From the NCBI GenBank assembly GCA_964634005.1, contig CAZWKQ010000008.1, positions 53,446-117,445 on the forward strand: DNA of 64,000 nt, written 5' to 3'. Positions 36,901 to 44,870 of the stretch are shown one piece after another. The stretch's first letter is position 1; every line of letters starts with the position of its first letter. The notes beneath the pieces were generated by a model, which saw nothing but the letters and a program-made list of their open reading frames with translations, did not search any database and was not told the origin of the DNA. The DNA comes from CAZWKQ01 sp964634005. Lineage in GTDB: Bacteria; Bacteroidota; Bacteroidia; Bacteroidales; JACABE01. A program made the position numbers and the translations under genes.

Positions 36901-39900
36901 TTGTTTATGGGATTTATCCTGCATTAAGTACCACAAATTCAAATACATTGAATATCTACAACAATTTAGTTTACGGATTACGTGCAGAAACATCAACAAG
37001 TGCAACTGCTGTCAGCGGTATTTATTTATCTACAGGTACAAATATAAATGTATACAATAATACTGTTTATCTTGATTATATAAGCGGAAATGCTTCAAAT
37101 GCAAGTTCAGCATTGTACTCAAGTACATCTCCTACTAATATTGATTTAAGAAATAATATCTTTATCAATAAAACTGATGTAACTACCGGTACAAGAGCTA
37201 CTGCATTCCAGAGAAGCGGTACCGGATTTACAAATATAGCCGCAACAACTAATAATAATTTATATTATGCAGGAGCAGTTCCTTCTTCAAAGAATTTAAT
37301 TTTCTTCGACGGAACAAATAGAGATTCAACCCTTGCACAATATAAAACACGTATAGCATCAAGAGACCAAGCTTCAAAGACTGAAGATGTGCCATTTATA
37401 AGTAATGTATCTCCATATAACTTTAATGTTAATGGAAGTATTCCAACACAAGCTGAAAGCGGTGGAGCAACTGTTGGTTTGGTTGTTGATGATATTGATG
37501 GTACACCTCGTTTCCCAAATACAGGATATCCTAATAATATGAGTTATCCTGCAACTGCTCCTGATTTAGGATGCTACGAGTTTGCCGGTATTCCAAAAGA
37601 CTTAACACCTCCTGCAATAAGCTATAATGACTTGACAAATACGACTATTTTGACAGGAAGAGTATTTTCAAATGTAAGCATAACCGATCAGGGGAGTGTT
37701 AATGTTACAACTTTCAAACCAAGAGCTTATTACAAAAAATCTAATCATGCAAATACATTTGTTGATAACACAAATGCTACAGATGGTTGGAAATATGTAG
37801 AAGCAACAGGTACTACTTCACCATTTACATTTAACCTCGATTACAGTAAACTATATTCAGCTCCTGTAACCGGTGATACTCTACAATATTTTGTAATTGC
37901 ACAGGATAATGAGTTAGTTCCTAATGTTGGTGCTTTAGCTGCTTCGTTTACTAATGCTCCTACAAATGTTAATTTAAATGCTTCAAATTTCCCTGTAACC
38001 AATGCAAAATGGTTCCGCTTTGCTTCAGCAATTAACGGTACAATTCTTGTTGGTCAAGGACAACCATTTAACTGTTTGACAGGTGCAGGCGATACTGCAT
38101 TATTCAAATTTATAAACGGAAATGTTGTAACCGGAAATGTTGAAGTATTGTTCACTTCAAACACTACTGAAACAGGTGCTGTAGCATTGAACCAGTTTGC
38201 AGAAGAAGGTACCGGAAATTACACTATAACTTTCAAACCTCAAAATGATACTCCTGATACTATAAGAGGTACATTCTCAGGCGGTTTAATCCGTTTAAAT
38301 GGTGCCGATAGAGTAATATTCGACGGTAGATACAACGGAAGCGGAAATTATCTGACTTTCACAAACAGCTCTACTTCAGGATCTGTATTCTTAATAAGCA
38401 GTTTAGGAGCAGGACTTGGTGCTACCGATAATATTATCAGAAACTGTGATATCTTTATGGGTGGAAACGCTTCCGGTACTTATGGTATTTCTATCGGCGG
38501 AACTTCTAATGGAGCTACCGGTGCTCATAATAATAACAATTCTATATTATACAATAATATTTATAGAACTTATATAGGTATTTGGGCTCAAGGTATCGCC
38601 TCTACAGGTGTAATGAACAATCTGACTATTGAAGGAAATAACATAGGAAATGATGTTAATTCTATTTCTTTAGGACATGACGGTATAATGCTTGCTAATA
38701 CTTCAGGTACTTTGGTTAAAGGTAATAAAATCTTTAATTGCGTTAACACTAATACTACATCAAGAGGTATAACTCTCAGTACAAATACTGTAAATACCAA
38801 TGTTATAGGAAACTATATTGATAACTTCAAATACACCGGAACTTCAGGATACGGCAGCCATGGTATTTATGTCAATACAGGAACCAATACAAGTAATATC
38901 AATATTGTAAATAATGTTGTAAACAGAATGAACGGAGACGGTTGGAGTTCATATACAGGTTCTTCACAGGCAGGTATTTTAATTGACGGTACTACAACCG
39001 GAGGATTGAACTTATATTATAATACAGTAAGTTTAATCGGCGAATTTACCCGTTCCGGAACTGCCACCATAACTGCTGCTTTGGCTATTACTGCTACATC
39101 TTCCGCAAATTTGAATGTTAGAAACAATATTTTCTCGAATACTCAGAGAAATAACGCAAACAGTTCTGCCAGAAATTATGCAATACATTGTTATTCACCA
39201 GTTTCTGCATTCACAAGCCTTGACAACAACTTATATTATGTACATGATACAAGTGTACAATCAAGACTTGGTAATATTTCAAATACTCAATATGCAACCT
39301 TACTTGATTGGCAGAATGCTACTCAGTTAGACTTAGGTTCTATGATGAATAACCCATTGTTTGTTGATACTACTAACTTGTATTTACAACCAGCTTCGCC
39401 TGCTATTGGCGGTGCATTACCTATTACCGGTATTACTACCGATATCAATAATGTAACCAGAAGTACTTATGCTCCAACTATAGGTGCTTATGAATTTATC
39501 CCGACTAATAAAACACTTAATTTGACTTTGTTCCTTGAAGGTTTGTTCAATGGTGTAAACATGAATCCTGTACAGGATGATATGGGCGATCATTTCGGAC
39601 CTACTATTGCAGATCAAATTACTGTTGAATTAAGAAATGCACAGAATCCATCAATAGTTGAGGGTACATTCACTGCACAAACACTAAATACTAACGGCAC
39701 ATGTACAGTTACAATTCCTGCTTCGTTAGGAGACTCTTACTATATTGTTATTAAACACCGCAATCATATTCAAACTTGGAGTGCTACACCGGTTTCTTTC
39801 ACAAGTAGTACTATCAATTATAATTTTACTAATAATGTTTCATCAGCTTATGGTGATAATTTAATAGAAGTTGCTACCGGTGTTTATGCGATATTTGTTG

Positions 39901-40082
39901 GTGATGTTAATCAGGATGGATTAGTTGATGGTTCTGATATGTCGGATACTGAAACTGACAATAATAATTTCAGCTCCGGTTATGTAATAACAGATGTTAA
40001 TGGTGATGGTTTGGTAGATGGTTCTGATATGTCGTTGGTTGAAGCAGCTAACAATAATTTTGTAACTGAAGTTGCTCCTTAA
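33933..40082 (+). CDS. Giant secreted beta-helix protein with C-terminal dockerin-like domain
   Basis: 2049 aa with a signal peptide (KKLWTFFIFCAFLINF). Domains in order: an N-terminal beta-sandwich with paired Cys (about 25-165), an Ig-like part, a lectin/MAM-like part (FVEGFENTSFPPSCW, about 268-440), then two long Asn/Tyr-rich right-handed beta-helix regions (about 600-1200 and 1480-1850) with many Y.GIYxxY turns, each closing with a GCYEF or GAYEF strand. The C-terminus has a Bacteroidota-specific beta domain, then two loops DVNQDGLVDGSD (near 1991) and DVNGDGLVDGSD (near 2021), which fit the dockerin calcium pattern DxNxDGxxDxxD. There is no T9SS sorting domain, so export and attachment must use another signal or a partner. 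The role is probably structural or adhesive. Confidence 0.85.
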   Translation: MKKLWTFFIFCAFLINFNIDALMATNCPDAIVIPSSPTFPFISSLTCGSTNDITSSNATSCGSSYYFGGNEALYVWTPTLSYINVTFAYSGQTWTGLMLYQGCPTSGGTCIANITNSSSSKTLTYVGTNQTSGTTISLTAGTTYYLLIDTYPSPTSPCPGTLTINGTALTQCSGTPNSGTITAPSSICSNTNFNLSLSGQTTDQGISYQWQKANSATGPWSDFGTNNPTQTTSQTVNTWYQCIVTCSNSGLSSTTQPVNISMINFTFPFVEGFENTSFPPSCWSVSQVSGTGNWARSTAGSNPTCSPKSGLGMLYFNSYSFSAGTKSALISPPLDFTSNGFATSFWMYRDDGYTGSTSGYDLDSVNVYFNTTPNLSGATRIGTVYRNITKNPVESSNGWYKYNFPHPSGSIGTGYIIIEGVSMYGNNIFIDDIEVYLQTNMSYISSTSSHTTTSSVVVGSTNNIILSSVIKTSGTLNPISVSSFTFNTNGSTNASNDITKAKLWASGINSVPNNNVVLLDSIINPNGSFIFNLTTPYILAQGDNYFWLTYDISPSATNYNVIDAEFSSVVVGGNSFTPLTSAPAGNRTIRSPLSGVYTINNSLPPSSTNYNNFVDATNDLNILGIAGPVTFNVSADQTFPVTVGTSPSNYGIAIATSGTSVWPIKFQKSGLGANPQLLITGSSATNDIGVLIYGADYVKFDGIDVYDGGSTTSDYLEYGYYLQGPVNNGCQYDTIMNCVVNLNKANTSSRGIYTNINSPTSAAGANSYNAFLNNTIQNAYNGYYLYGNSTYHDKYNKIIDGTINNLGNNVSTALYGIYSYYQDTAVIKNITMSNLSTAAGTIYATYLYYNYGLEFSNNILTNFTNTTSSTYGIYPNYGNDYKIFNNTLSNFTSTTGTMYSISPYYVTNFDLYNNTIRDLSSTGSAAYYLIYPYYCYSGTYNIYNNTLRDIASAGSVYGIYPNYANGTPYTMNIFKNKIYNLRTTSTSSNVVYGIYPALSTTNSNTLNIYNNLVYGLRAETSTSATAVSGIYLSTGTNINVYNNTVYLDYISGNASNASSALYSSTSPTNIDLRNNIFINKTDVTTGTRATAFQRSGTGFTNIAATTNNNLYYAGAVPSSKNLIFFDGTNRDSTLAQYKTRIASRDQASKTEDVPFISNVSPYNFNVNGSIPTQAESGGATVGLVVDDIDGTPRFPNTGYPNNMSYPATAPDLGCYEFAGIPKDLTPPAISYNDLTNTTILTGRVFSNVSITDQGSVNVTTFKPRAYYKKSNHANTFVDNTNATDGWKYVEATGTTSPFTFNLDYSKLYSAPVTGDTLQYFVIAQDNELVPNVGALAASFTNAPTNVNLNASNFPVTNAKWFRFASAINGTILVGQGQPFNCLTGAGDTALFKFINGNVVTGNVEVLFTSNTTETGAVALNQFAEEGTGNYTITFKPQNDTPDTIRGTFSGGLIRLNGADRVIFDGRYNGSGNYLTFTNSSTSGSVFLISSLGAGLGATDNIIRNCDIFMGGNASGTYGISIGGTSNGATGAHNNNNSILYNNIYRTYIGIWAQGIASTGVMNNLTIEGNNIGNDVNSISLGHDGIMLANTSGTLVKGNKIFNCVNTNTTSRGITLSTNTVNTNVIGNYIDNFKYTGTSGYGSHGIYVNTGTNTSNINIVNNVVNRMNGDGWSSYTGSSQAGILIDGTTTGGLNLYYNTVSLIGEFTRSGTATITAALAITATSSANLNVRNNIFSNTQRNNANSSARNYAIHCYSPVSAFTSLDNNLYYVHDTSVQSRLGNISNTQYATLLDWQNATQLDLGSMMNNPLFVDTTNLYLQPASPAIGGALPITGITTDINNVTRSTYAPTIGAYEFIPTNKTLNLTLFLEGLFNGVNMNPVQDDMGDHFGPTIADQITVELRNAQNPSIVEGTFTAQTLNTNGTCTVTIPASLGDSYYIVIKHRNHIQTWSATPVSFTSSTINYNFTNNVSSAYGDNLIEVATGVYAIFVGDVNQDGLVDGSDMSDTETDNNNFSSGYVITDVNGDGLVDGSDMSLVEAANNNFVTEVAP

Positions 40083-40098
40083 AAAATAACAAAAAATT

Positions 40099-40134
40099 GA
40101 TGCAAAGATAATGTTCAAGAATTATCTTTGCATC
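40099..40134. terminator. Perfect 14-bp inverted repeat between the surface-protein genes
   Basis: GATGCAAAGATAAT (40099-40112) and ATTATCTTTGCATC (40121-40134) pair perfectly around an 8-base loop. It can end the upstream transcript, but no T-run follows on the plus strand. Its right arm holds a TTTG that could serve as -33 element of the next gene, so a regulatory role is also possible. Confidence 0.5.
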
Positions 40135-40153
40135 TAAAAAAATATTATCTTTG
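40127..40153 (+). promoter_or_regulatory. Probable promoter of the 1346-aa repeat protein gene
   Basis: TTTG at 40127-40130 and TATCTTTG at 40146-40153 match the Bacteroidota promoter elements, with a short spacing of 15. The -7 box is 37 bases before the ATG. Confidence 0.4.
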
Positions 40154-40190
40154 AAAACAATAAATTCATTATTAATTAAATTAAAAAAGT

Positions 40191-43100
40191 ATGAAAAAAA
40201 TAATTAGTCTTTTTTTACTGCTGTTTATTTTTGCAGTGAATTTTTCTTATGCGGATATACATCCGACGGATCCAAATTTACCCACTTACCGTTTGATCCT
40301 GAAAAATGATGTACAGGTAACACCCAAAATTTACAAGTTCGAAATTTGGATTAGCTCTGTTTCATCAAATGTCCAATTAAACTTAAGGCAATGGCAGGCT
40401 GGTATTTCTTACAATACTGCTATCTTAAATGGAGGGACTATTACAGCTACTCTTGATTATACAGGTTCTATTTTACTCCAATTTTCTGATATGTATCCAC
40501 AAAGTATTAATACTGCAACTGCAGGTGCTATCAAAATAGCAGCGAAACTTGGAGCCATGACTTCTTATATTAATATCCCTAACAATGGAACTGAATATAA
40601 ATTGGTAACAGTTACAATGACAAATACTAATAATTTTGCACAAGCAAAAGCAAATTTAGGATGGTTATTTTCTTCAACTCCTTATCCAACAAAAGTTTTT
40701 GCATATATTAGTTCATCATTGCCAAATGCACAGCTTACAATGCCTAATAACGCACCAGGTACTGTTATTCAATCATGGCATTATACAGATCAATTAACTA
40801 ATCCAACTTTAAATGCTCCAACAGGTCCTACTGCACAAAATGTTACCGGCGGCGGCAGTTATTGCGAAGGTACTACTCCAACCGGTGTTAGTGTCGGTTT
40901 AGCAGGGTCAGAAACAGGTTATGATTATCAACTTTATAAAGATGCTGTTGCTTATGGTACAGCTTTAGCAGGTACAGGAAATCCTCTTACATGGAATAAT
41001 TTACCGGCCGGAGTTTATACTGTTAAATCAGGAACAACCGATATGAACGGCAGTGCTACTGTTACTGAAATTCCTTTACCTGTGGCACCAACTGTTGATG
41101 TTGTAAATGCTTGCGGTCAGTCAACTTTAACTGCATCAAATTATACCGGAGCATTATTGTGGTCAACTAATGAAACAACAGGAAGTATAGTTGTTAATCA
41201 AGCAGGTAACTACACAGTTACACAAACTGTTAATGGATGTACAAGTTTACCGGGAAGCGGAAATGCTGCTCCTATTGCGATACCTGCTGCACCTCAGGTT
41301 TCTGTAATGGATAATTGCGGTAATTCGGAATTAACTGCATCAAATTATACCGGAACATTATTGTGGTCAACCAATGAAACAACAGCAAGTATAGTTGTTA
41401 CGCAAGCAGGAAATTACACAGTAACACAAACTGTTAATGGTTGTACAAGTTTACCGGGAAGCGGCAATGCTGCTCCTATAGCAATACCTAATGCTCCGAC
41501 TGTTACAGTTATTGATGGTTGTGGTCAATCAACATTAACTGCATCTAATTATACCGGAACATTAACATGGAGTACATTAGAAACCACTCCAAGTATAAAC
41601 GTTACTGTTGCCAGCGAGTTTTCTGTTTATCAAACTGTAGGCGGATGTAATAGTGCATTAGCTTATGGCGAAACTGCACCAATTGCAGTACCTTCAGCTC
41701 CAACAGTAAATGTTGTTGATGCATGTGGTCAATCAACATTAACAGCATCAAATTATACCGGAACATTATTATGGTCAACCAATGAAACAACTGCAAGTAT
41801 AGTTGTTACTCAAGCCGGAAACTACACAGTAACACAAACTGTAAATGGTTGTACAAGTGCGGCTGCTAGCGGCAATGCTGCTCCAATAGCTATTCCTGCA
41901 GCTCCGACAGTAAATGTTGTAGATGCTTGTGGTCAATCAACATTAACTGCTTCGAATTACACAGGAACATTGTTATGGTCAACTAATGAAACAACTGCAA
42001 GTATAGTTGTTACTCAAGCCGGAAACTACACAGTAACACAAACTGTAAATGGTTGTACAAGTGCGGCTGCTAGCGGAAATGCTGCTCCTATAGCTTATCC
42101 TTCAGCTCCAACAGTTGATGTAGTAAATGCTTGCGGTCAATCAACATTAACAGCATCAAACTATACAGGAACCTTATTATGGTCAACTAATGAAACAACT
42201 GCAAGCATTGTTGTTACTCAGGCCGGAAACTACACAGTAACACAAACTGTTAATGGTTGTGAAAGTGCTCCTGCAACCGGTATTGCTGCTCCAAATGCTG
42301 TTCCTGCAGCTCCGACTGTAGATGTTGTTGATGCATGTGGTCAATCAACATTAACAGCATCAAATTATACCGGAACCTTATTATGGTCAACCAATGAAAC
42401 AACTGCAAGTATAGTTGTTACACAAGCCGGAAACTACACAGTAACACAAACTGTAAATGGTTGTACAAGTTTACCGGGAAGTGGCAATGCTGCTCCATTA
42501 CAAATATTTAACCAAACAGTTACTATTCAAGCTAGTGCTAATCCTTCTGTAATTGGAAATCCTGTAACTTATACTGCATCTGCTGTTCCTGCAGCTTCAA
42601 ATCAAATATTTGATTGGTATATTAACAATGTATGGCAAAATACGAATGGTGATAATACATTTACTTACACTCCTGTAAATGGCGATATTATTACTTGTTC
42701 TGCTGTACCTGTAGGCTGTTATACCGGTGGTAATTCTAATTCAATTACTCAGATAGTTGGTCCTGCCGGCCCTGTTACTAACACATGGTTAGGTGGAAAT
42801 AATGATTGGCATCAGGCAAGCAACTGGTCACAAGGTATAGTTCCAATGAATAACCATAATGTAGTTATACCTATAGTTGCAATGTGGTATCCAATTATTA
42901 ACCAACCTGCAGTTTGTAATAACCTTACTATTGAAAGTGGTGCTCAGTTAATAAACAACAGCACATTGGCTATTGGCGGAACTGTTAAAGTTAAACAAGC
43001 TCTTACAAGCGGTCAATGGCATTTTATCAGCTCGCCAATAAACAATGCAACTGCTTATTCATTCTCTTTAGCTAATCCAAACAATATCGGTCAAACATTG

Positions 43101-44231
43101 TATTTACAGAAATACAACGAAGCATGGGAAATGTTACCCGGTAACTCTCCATGGGTAGATATTACTACAGGTTGGCAAGAAGTTATGAGTGCAGGTAAAG
43201 GTTACGAAGTATGGTCAGATAATAATCATACTGTTGTATTTGAAGGAACAATTTTAAATAAAGATAATGTTTCTGCTCCTGTAAATTATACTCCAACTGC
43301 TACATTCCCCGGATACAATTTGATTGGTAATCCTTATCCATCAGGATTAGATATTCACGGTTTCAATACATGGGGTAATAATATGGATGCTTCTATCTGG
43401 GTATGGGATGGTAGTCAATATTTATTCCAGAACTCAATGTTTGGTAATTTGGGTTGGTATATAGCTCCAAAACAAGCATTTATGGTTAAAGCTAATAATG
43501 TTGCTCCAAGTTTTGTAATACCGGCTACTGCAAAATCATTCAGTGGTACATTCCTGAAATCAACTGTAGCTGATTTATTGAAATTACAGGTTAATGGAAA
43601 CAATTACAGCGATGCCGCATATATTAACTTCAACAGCAATGCAACCAATGATTACGATGGTCAATTCGACGTTGAAAAATTATTCGGTATAGAAGCAGCT
43701 CCACAGTTATATTCTACTATTACAGGCAAAAACTTATCTATCAACACACTTCCATCATTAAACGGAAATGTTGTTGTTCCAATGAGCCTGAAAGTAGGTG
43801 CTAACGGTACTTATACTATCAACGCAAGCGAAATGAACAGTTTTGCTTCAGGTACTTCTATTTATTTAGAAGATTTGAAAACCGGTTCATTTACTAACTT
43901 GAAACAACAACCAGTTTACACATTTACAGCTAATGTAAGTGATAATTCCGACAGATTCAGAATTCACTTTGCTGCTCCAAACGGTATAGCTGAAAATGGT
44001 AACGGCAACATCAGAATCTACTCTAATGATAACGTTATTTATGTTAACAACTTAGCTAACGAAAACATTAAAGAAATCGTTGTTATGAATGTATTAGGAC
44101 AACAATTATTGAGCAAACAATCAGTAAATAGAACTCTTAATACCATTACAATGGATGTTGCTTCGGCATACTATGTTGTAAAAGTTGTAACTGAAAATAA
44201 AGTTTATACACAAAAAGTTTATGTAAGATAA
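40191..44231 (+). CDS. T9SS type A surface protein with cohesin-like N-terminal domain and seven 68-aa repeats
   Basis: 1346 aa with a signal peptide (IISLFLLLFIFAVNFSYA). Residues about 25-200 (KFEIWISSVSSNVQLNLRQW, then AGISYNTAILNGG) form a beta-sandwich seen in many Bacteroidota surface proteins; its fold class appears cohesin-like. Seven near-identical repeats (41085-42500) follow, each with ACGQSTLTASNYTGTLLWS and YTVTQTVNGC, so one Cys pair per unit. Next come an Ig-like domain, a region with QWHFISSPINN, and a C-terminal type A sorting domain (NGNIRIYSNDNVIYVNN, ending in TQKVYVR). It should be exported by T9SS and fixed on the surface. A strong hairpin follows the stop. Confidence 0.88.
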   Translation: MKKIISLFLLLFIFAVNFSYADIHPTDPNLPTYRLILKNDVQVTPKIYKFEIWISSVSSNVQLNLRQWQAGISYNTAILNGGTITATLDYTGSILLQFSDMYPQSINTATAGAIKIAAKLGAMTSYINIPNNGTEYKLVTVTMTNTNNFAQAKANLGWLFSSTPYPTKVFAYISSSLPNAQLTMPNNAPGTVIQSWHYTDQLTNPTLNAPTGPTAQNVTGGGSYCEGTTPTGVSVGLAGSETGYDYQLYKDAVAYGTALAGTGNPLTWNNLPAGVYTVKSGTTDMNGSATVTEIPLPVAPTVDVVNACGQSTLTASNYTGALLWSTNETTGSIVVNQAGNYTVTQTVNGCTSLPGSGNAAPIAIPAAPQVSVMDNCGNSELTASNYTGTLLWSTNETTASIVVTQAGNYTVTQTVNGCTSLPGSGNAAPIAIPNAPTVTVIDGCGQSTLTASNYTGTLTWSTLETTPSINVTVASEFSVYQTVGGCNSALAYGETAPIAVPSAPTVNVVDACGQSTLTASNYTGTLLWSTNETTASIVVTQAGNYTVTQTVNGCTSAAASGNAAPIAIPAAPTVNVVDACGQSTLTASNYTGTLLWSTNETTASIVVTQAGNYTVTQTVNGCTSAAASGNAAPIAYPSAPTVDVVNACGQSTLTASNYTGTLLWSTNETTASIVVTQAGNYTVTQTVNGCESAPATGIAAPNAVPAAPTVDVVDACGQSTLTASNYTGTLLWSTNETTASIVVTQAGNYTVTQTVNGCTSLPGSGNAAPLQIFNQTVTIQASANPSVIGNPVTYTASAVPAASNQIFDWYINNVWQNTNGDNTFTYTPVNGDIITCSAVPVGCYTGGNSNSITQIVGPAGPVTNTWLGGNNDWHQASNWSQGIVPMNNHNVVIPIVAMWYPIINQPAVCNNLTIESGAQLINNSTLAIGGTVKVKQALTSGQWHFISSPINNATAYSFSLANPNNIGQTLYLQKYNEAWEMLPGNSPWVDITTGWQEVMSAGKGYEVWSDNNHTVVFEGTILNKDNVSAPVNYTPTATFPGYNLIGNPYPSGLDIHGFNTWGNNMDASIWVWDGSQYLFQNSMFGNLGWYIAPKQAFMVKANNVAPSFVIPATAKSFSGTFLKSTVADLLKLQVNGNNYSDAAYINFNSNATNDYDGQFDVEKLFGIEAAPQLYSTITGKNLSINTLPSLNGNVVVPMSLKVGANGTYTINASEMNSFASGTSIYLEDLKTGSFTNLKQQPVYTFTANVSDNSDRFRIHFAAPNGIAENGNGNIRIYSNDNVIYVNNLANENIKEIVVMNVLGQQLLSKQSVNRTLNTITMDVASAYYVVKVVTENKVYTQKVYVR
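41085..42500 (+). repeat. Seven tandem 204-bp repeats
   Basis: Units begin at 41085, 41289, 41493, 41697, 41901, 42105 and 42309, in exact 204-bp steps. Units 4 to 7 are almost identical in DNA; unit 3 is the most divergent. Each unit codes for one 68-aa beta domain. Such arrays can gain or lose units by recombination. Confidence 0.92.
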
Positions 44232-44245
44232 TATTTCCCTGACTT

Positions 44246-44278
44246 GGTTATCTTCTTCCTCAGTGGAAGAAGATAATC
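44246..44278 (+). terminator. Terminator after the repeat-protein gene
   Basis: TTATCTTCTTCC (44248-44259) and GGAAGAAGATAA (44265-44276) pair perfectly around a 5-base loop, 16 bases after the stop. No long T-run follows, so read-through into the PID-CTERM gene is possible. Confidence 0.55.
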
Positions 44279-44335
44279 GAGAAAAGGAATAAAAATCAAC
44301 ATTAAAATAAATTAGAAACACAAATAAAAATAAAT

Positions 44336-44575
44336 ATGAAGAAAGCAATAAGAATAATAGCAGTTTTATCATTTTTCGCATTACCGTTGATGATGACAGC
44401 ACAACCACCACATCCAAACAGCCCTAATAATACCGGAGGTGGAAATGCACCTAACACCGGTGGTCAGAATAATACTCCTGTAGGTGGTGGAGCTCCAATT
44501 GACGGCGGATTGAGCATATTAATGCTTATGGGTGCTGCATACGGTGCCAGAAAAGTTTATCAACTACGCAAATAA
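44336..44575 (+). CDS. PID-CTERM type small exported protein
   Basis: 79 aa. A signal peptide (about 1-22) is followed by a Pro/Asn/Gly-rich linker with PNNTGGG and PNTGGQ, then GAPIDGGLSILMLMGAAYGA and a basic tail RKVYQLRK. The PIDGG motif, one membrane segment and basic end match the PID-CTERM sorting signal known in Bacteroidota. These tails are thought to be handled by a dedicated sorting system; none is in the window. The mature part would be only about 30 residues, so it may be a structural or signal peptide of the surface locus. Confidence 0.75.
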   Translation: MKKAIRIIAVLSFFALPLMMTAQPPHPNSPNNTGGGNAPNTGGQNNTPVGGGAPIDGGLSILMLMGAAYGARKVYQLRK

Positions 44576-44597
44576 GGATATTTAATCCTTTAATAAT

Positions 44598-44637
44598 AAA
44601 AAACATCAGTTGTCGTATGATAGCTGATGTTTTTTTT
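44598..44637 (+). terminator. Rho-independent terminator after the PID-CTERM gene
   Basis: AAAAAACATCAG (44598-44609) pairs with CTGATGTTTTTT (44624-44635), and further inner pairs extend the stem. A long T-run follows, which makes it one of the clearest terminators in the window. Confidence 0.8.
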
Positions 44638-44646
44638 ATTTTGTAT

Positions 44647-44677
44647 ATTGAAATTTAATTTATATTTATTAATTTTG
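44647..44677 (+). promoter_or_regulatory. Probable tRNA-Pro promoter
   Basis: TAATTTTG at 44670-44677 is a -7 box 10 bases before the tRNA, with ATTG at 44647-44650 as -33 at a spacing of 19. The layout equals that of tRNA-Ala. Confidence 0.5.
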
Positions 44678-44687
44678 CAAAATAAAT

Positions 44688-44761
44688 CGGGAAGTGGCGC
44701 AGTTGGCTAGCGTACTTGTATGGGGTGCAAGTGGTCGTGAGTTCGAGTCTCACCTTTCCGA
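44688..44761 (+). tRNA. tRNA-Pro(GGG)
   Basis: Acceptor CGGGAAG pairs with CTTTCCG (one G-T). The anticodon stem is CTTGT/GCAAG with loop ATGGGGT, giving anticodon GGG. The T arm is GTGAG-TTCGAGT-CTCAC. Discriminator A; CCA not encoded. Confidence 0.95.
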
Positions 44762-44770
44762 CAAAATAAC

Positions 44771-44811
44771 AAGCGGTCATTTGGTTTATCTTAATGACCG
44801 CTTTTATATTT
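44771..44811 (+). terminator. tRNA-Pro terminator
   Basis: AAGCGGTCATT (44771-44781) and AATGACCGCTT (44793-44803) form a perfect 11-bp stem followed by a T-rich run. It also faces the end of lepA on the other strand. Confidence 0.8.
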
Positions 44812-44870
44812 TAATCACAAAATTTTCTTATTCGATTAATTAATATTGAATAATTTAAGTTAATCCGAAT

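Noticed and set aside
41085..42500. Regular repeats as a CRISPR array
   Set aside because: The repeats are 204 bp, contiguous, in frame and code for protein domains; there are no spacers or cas genes.
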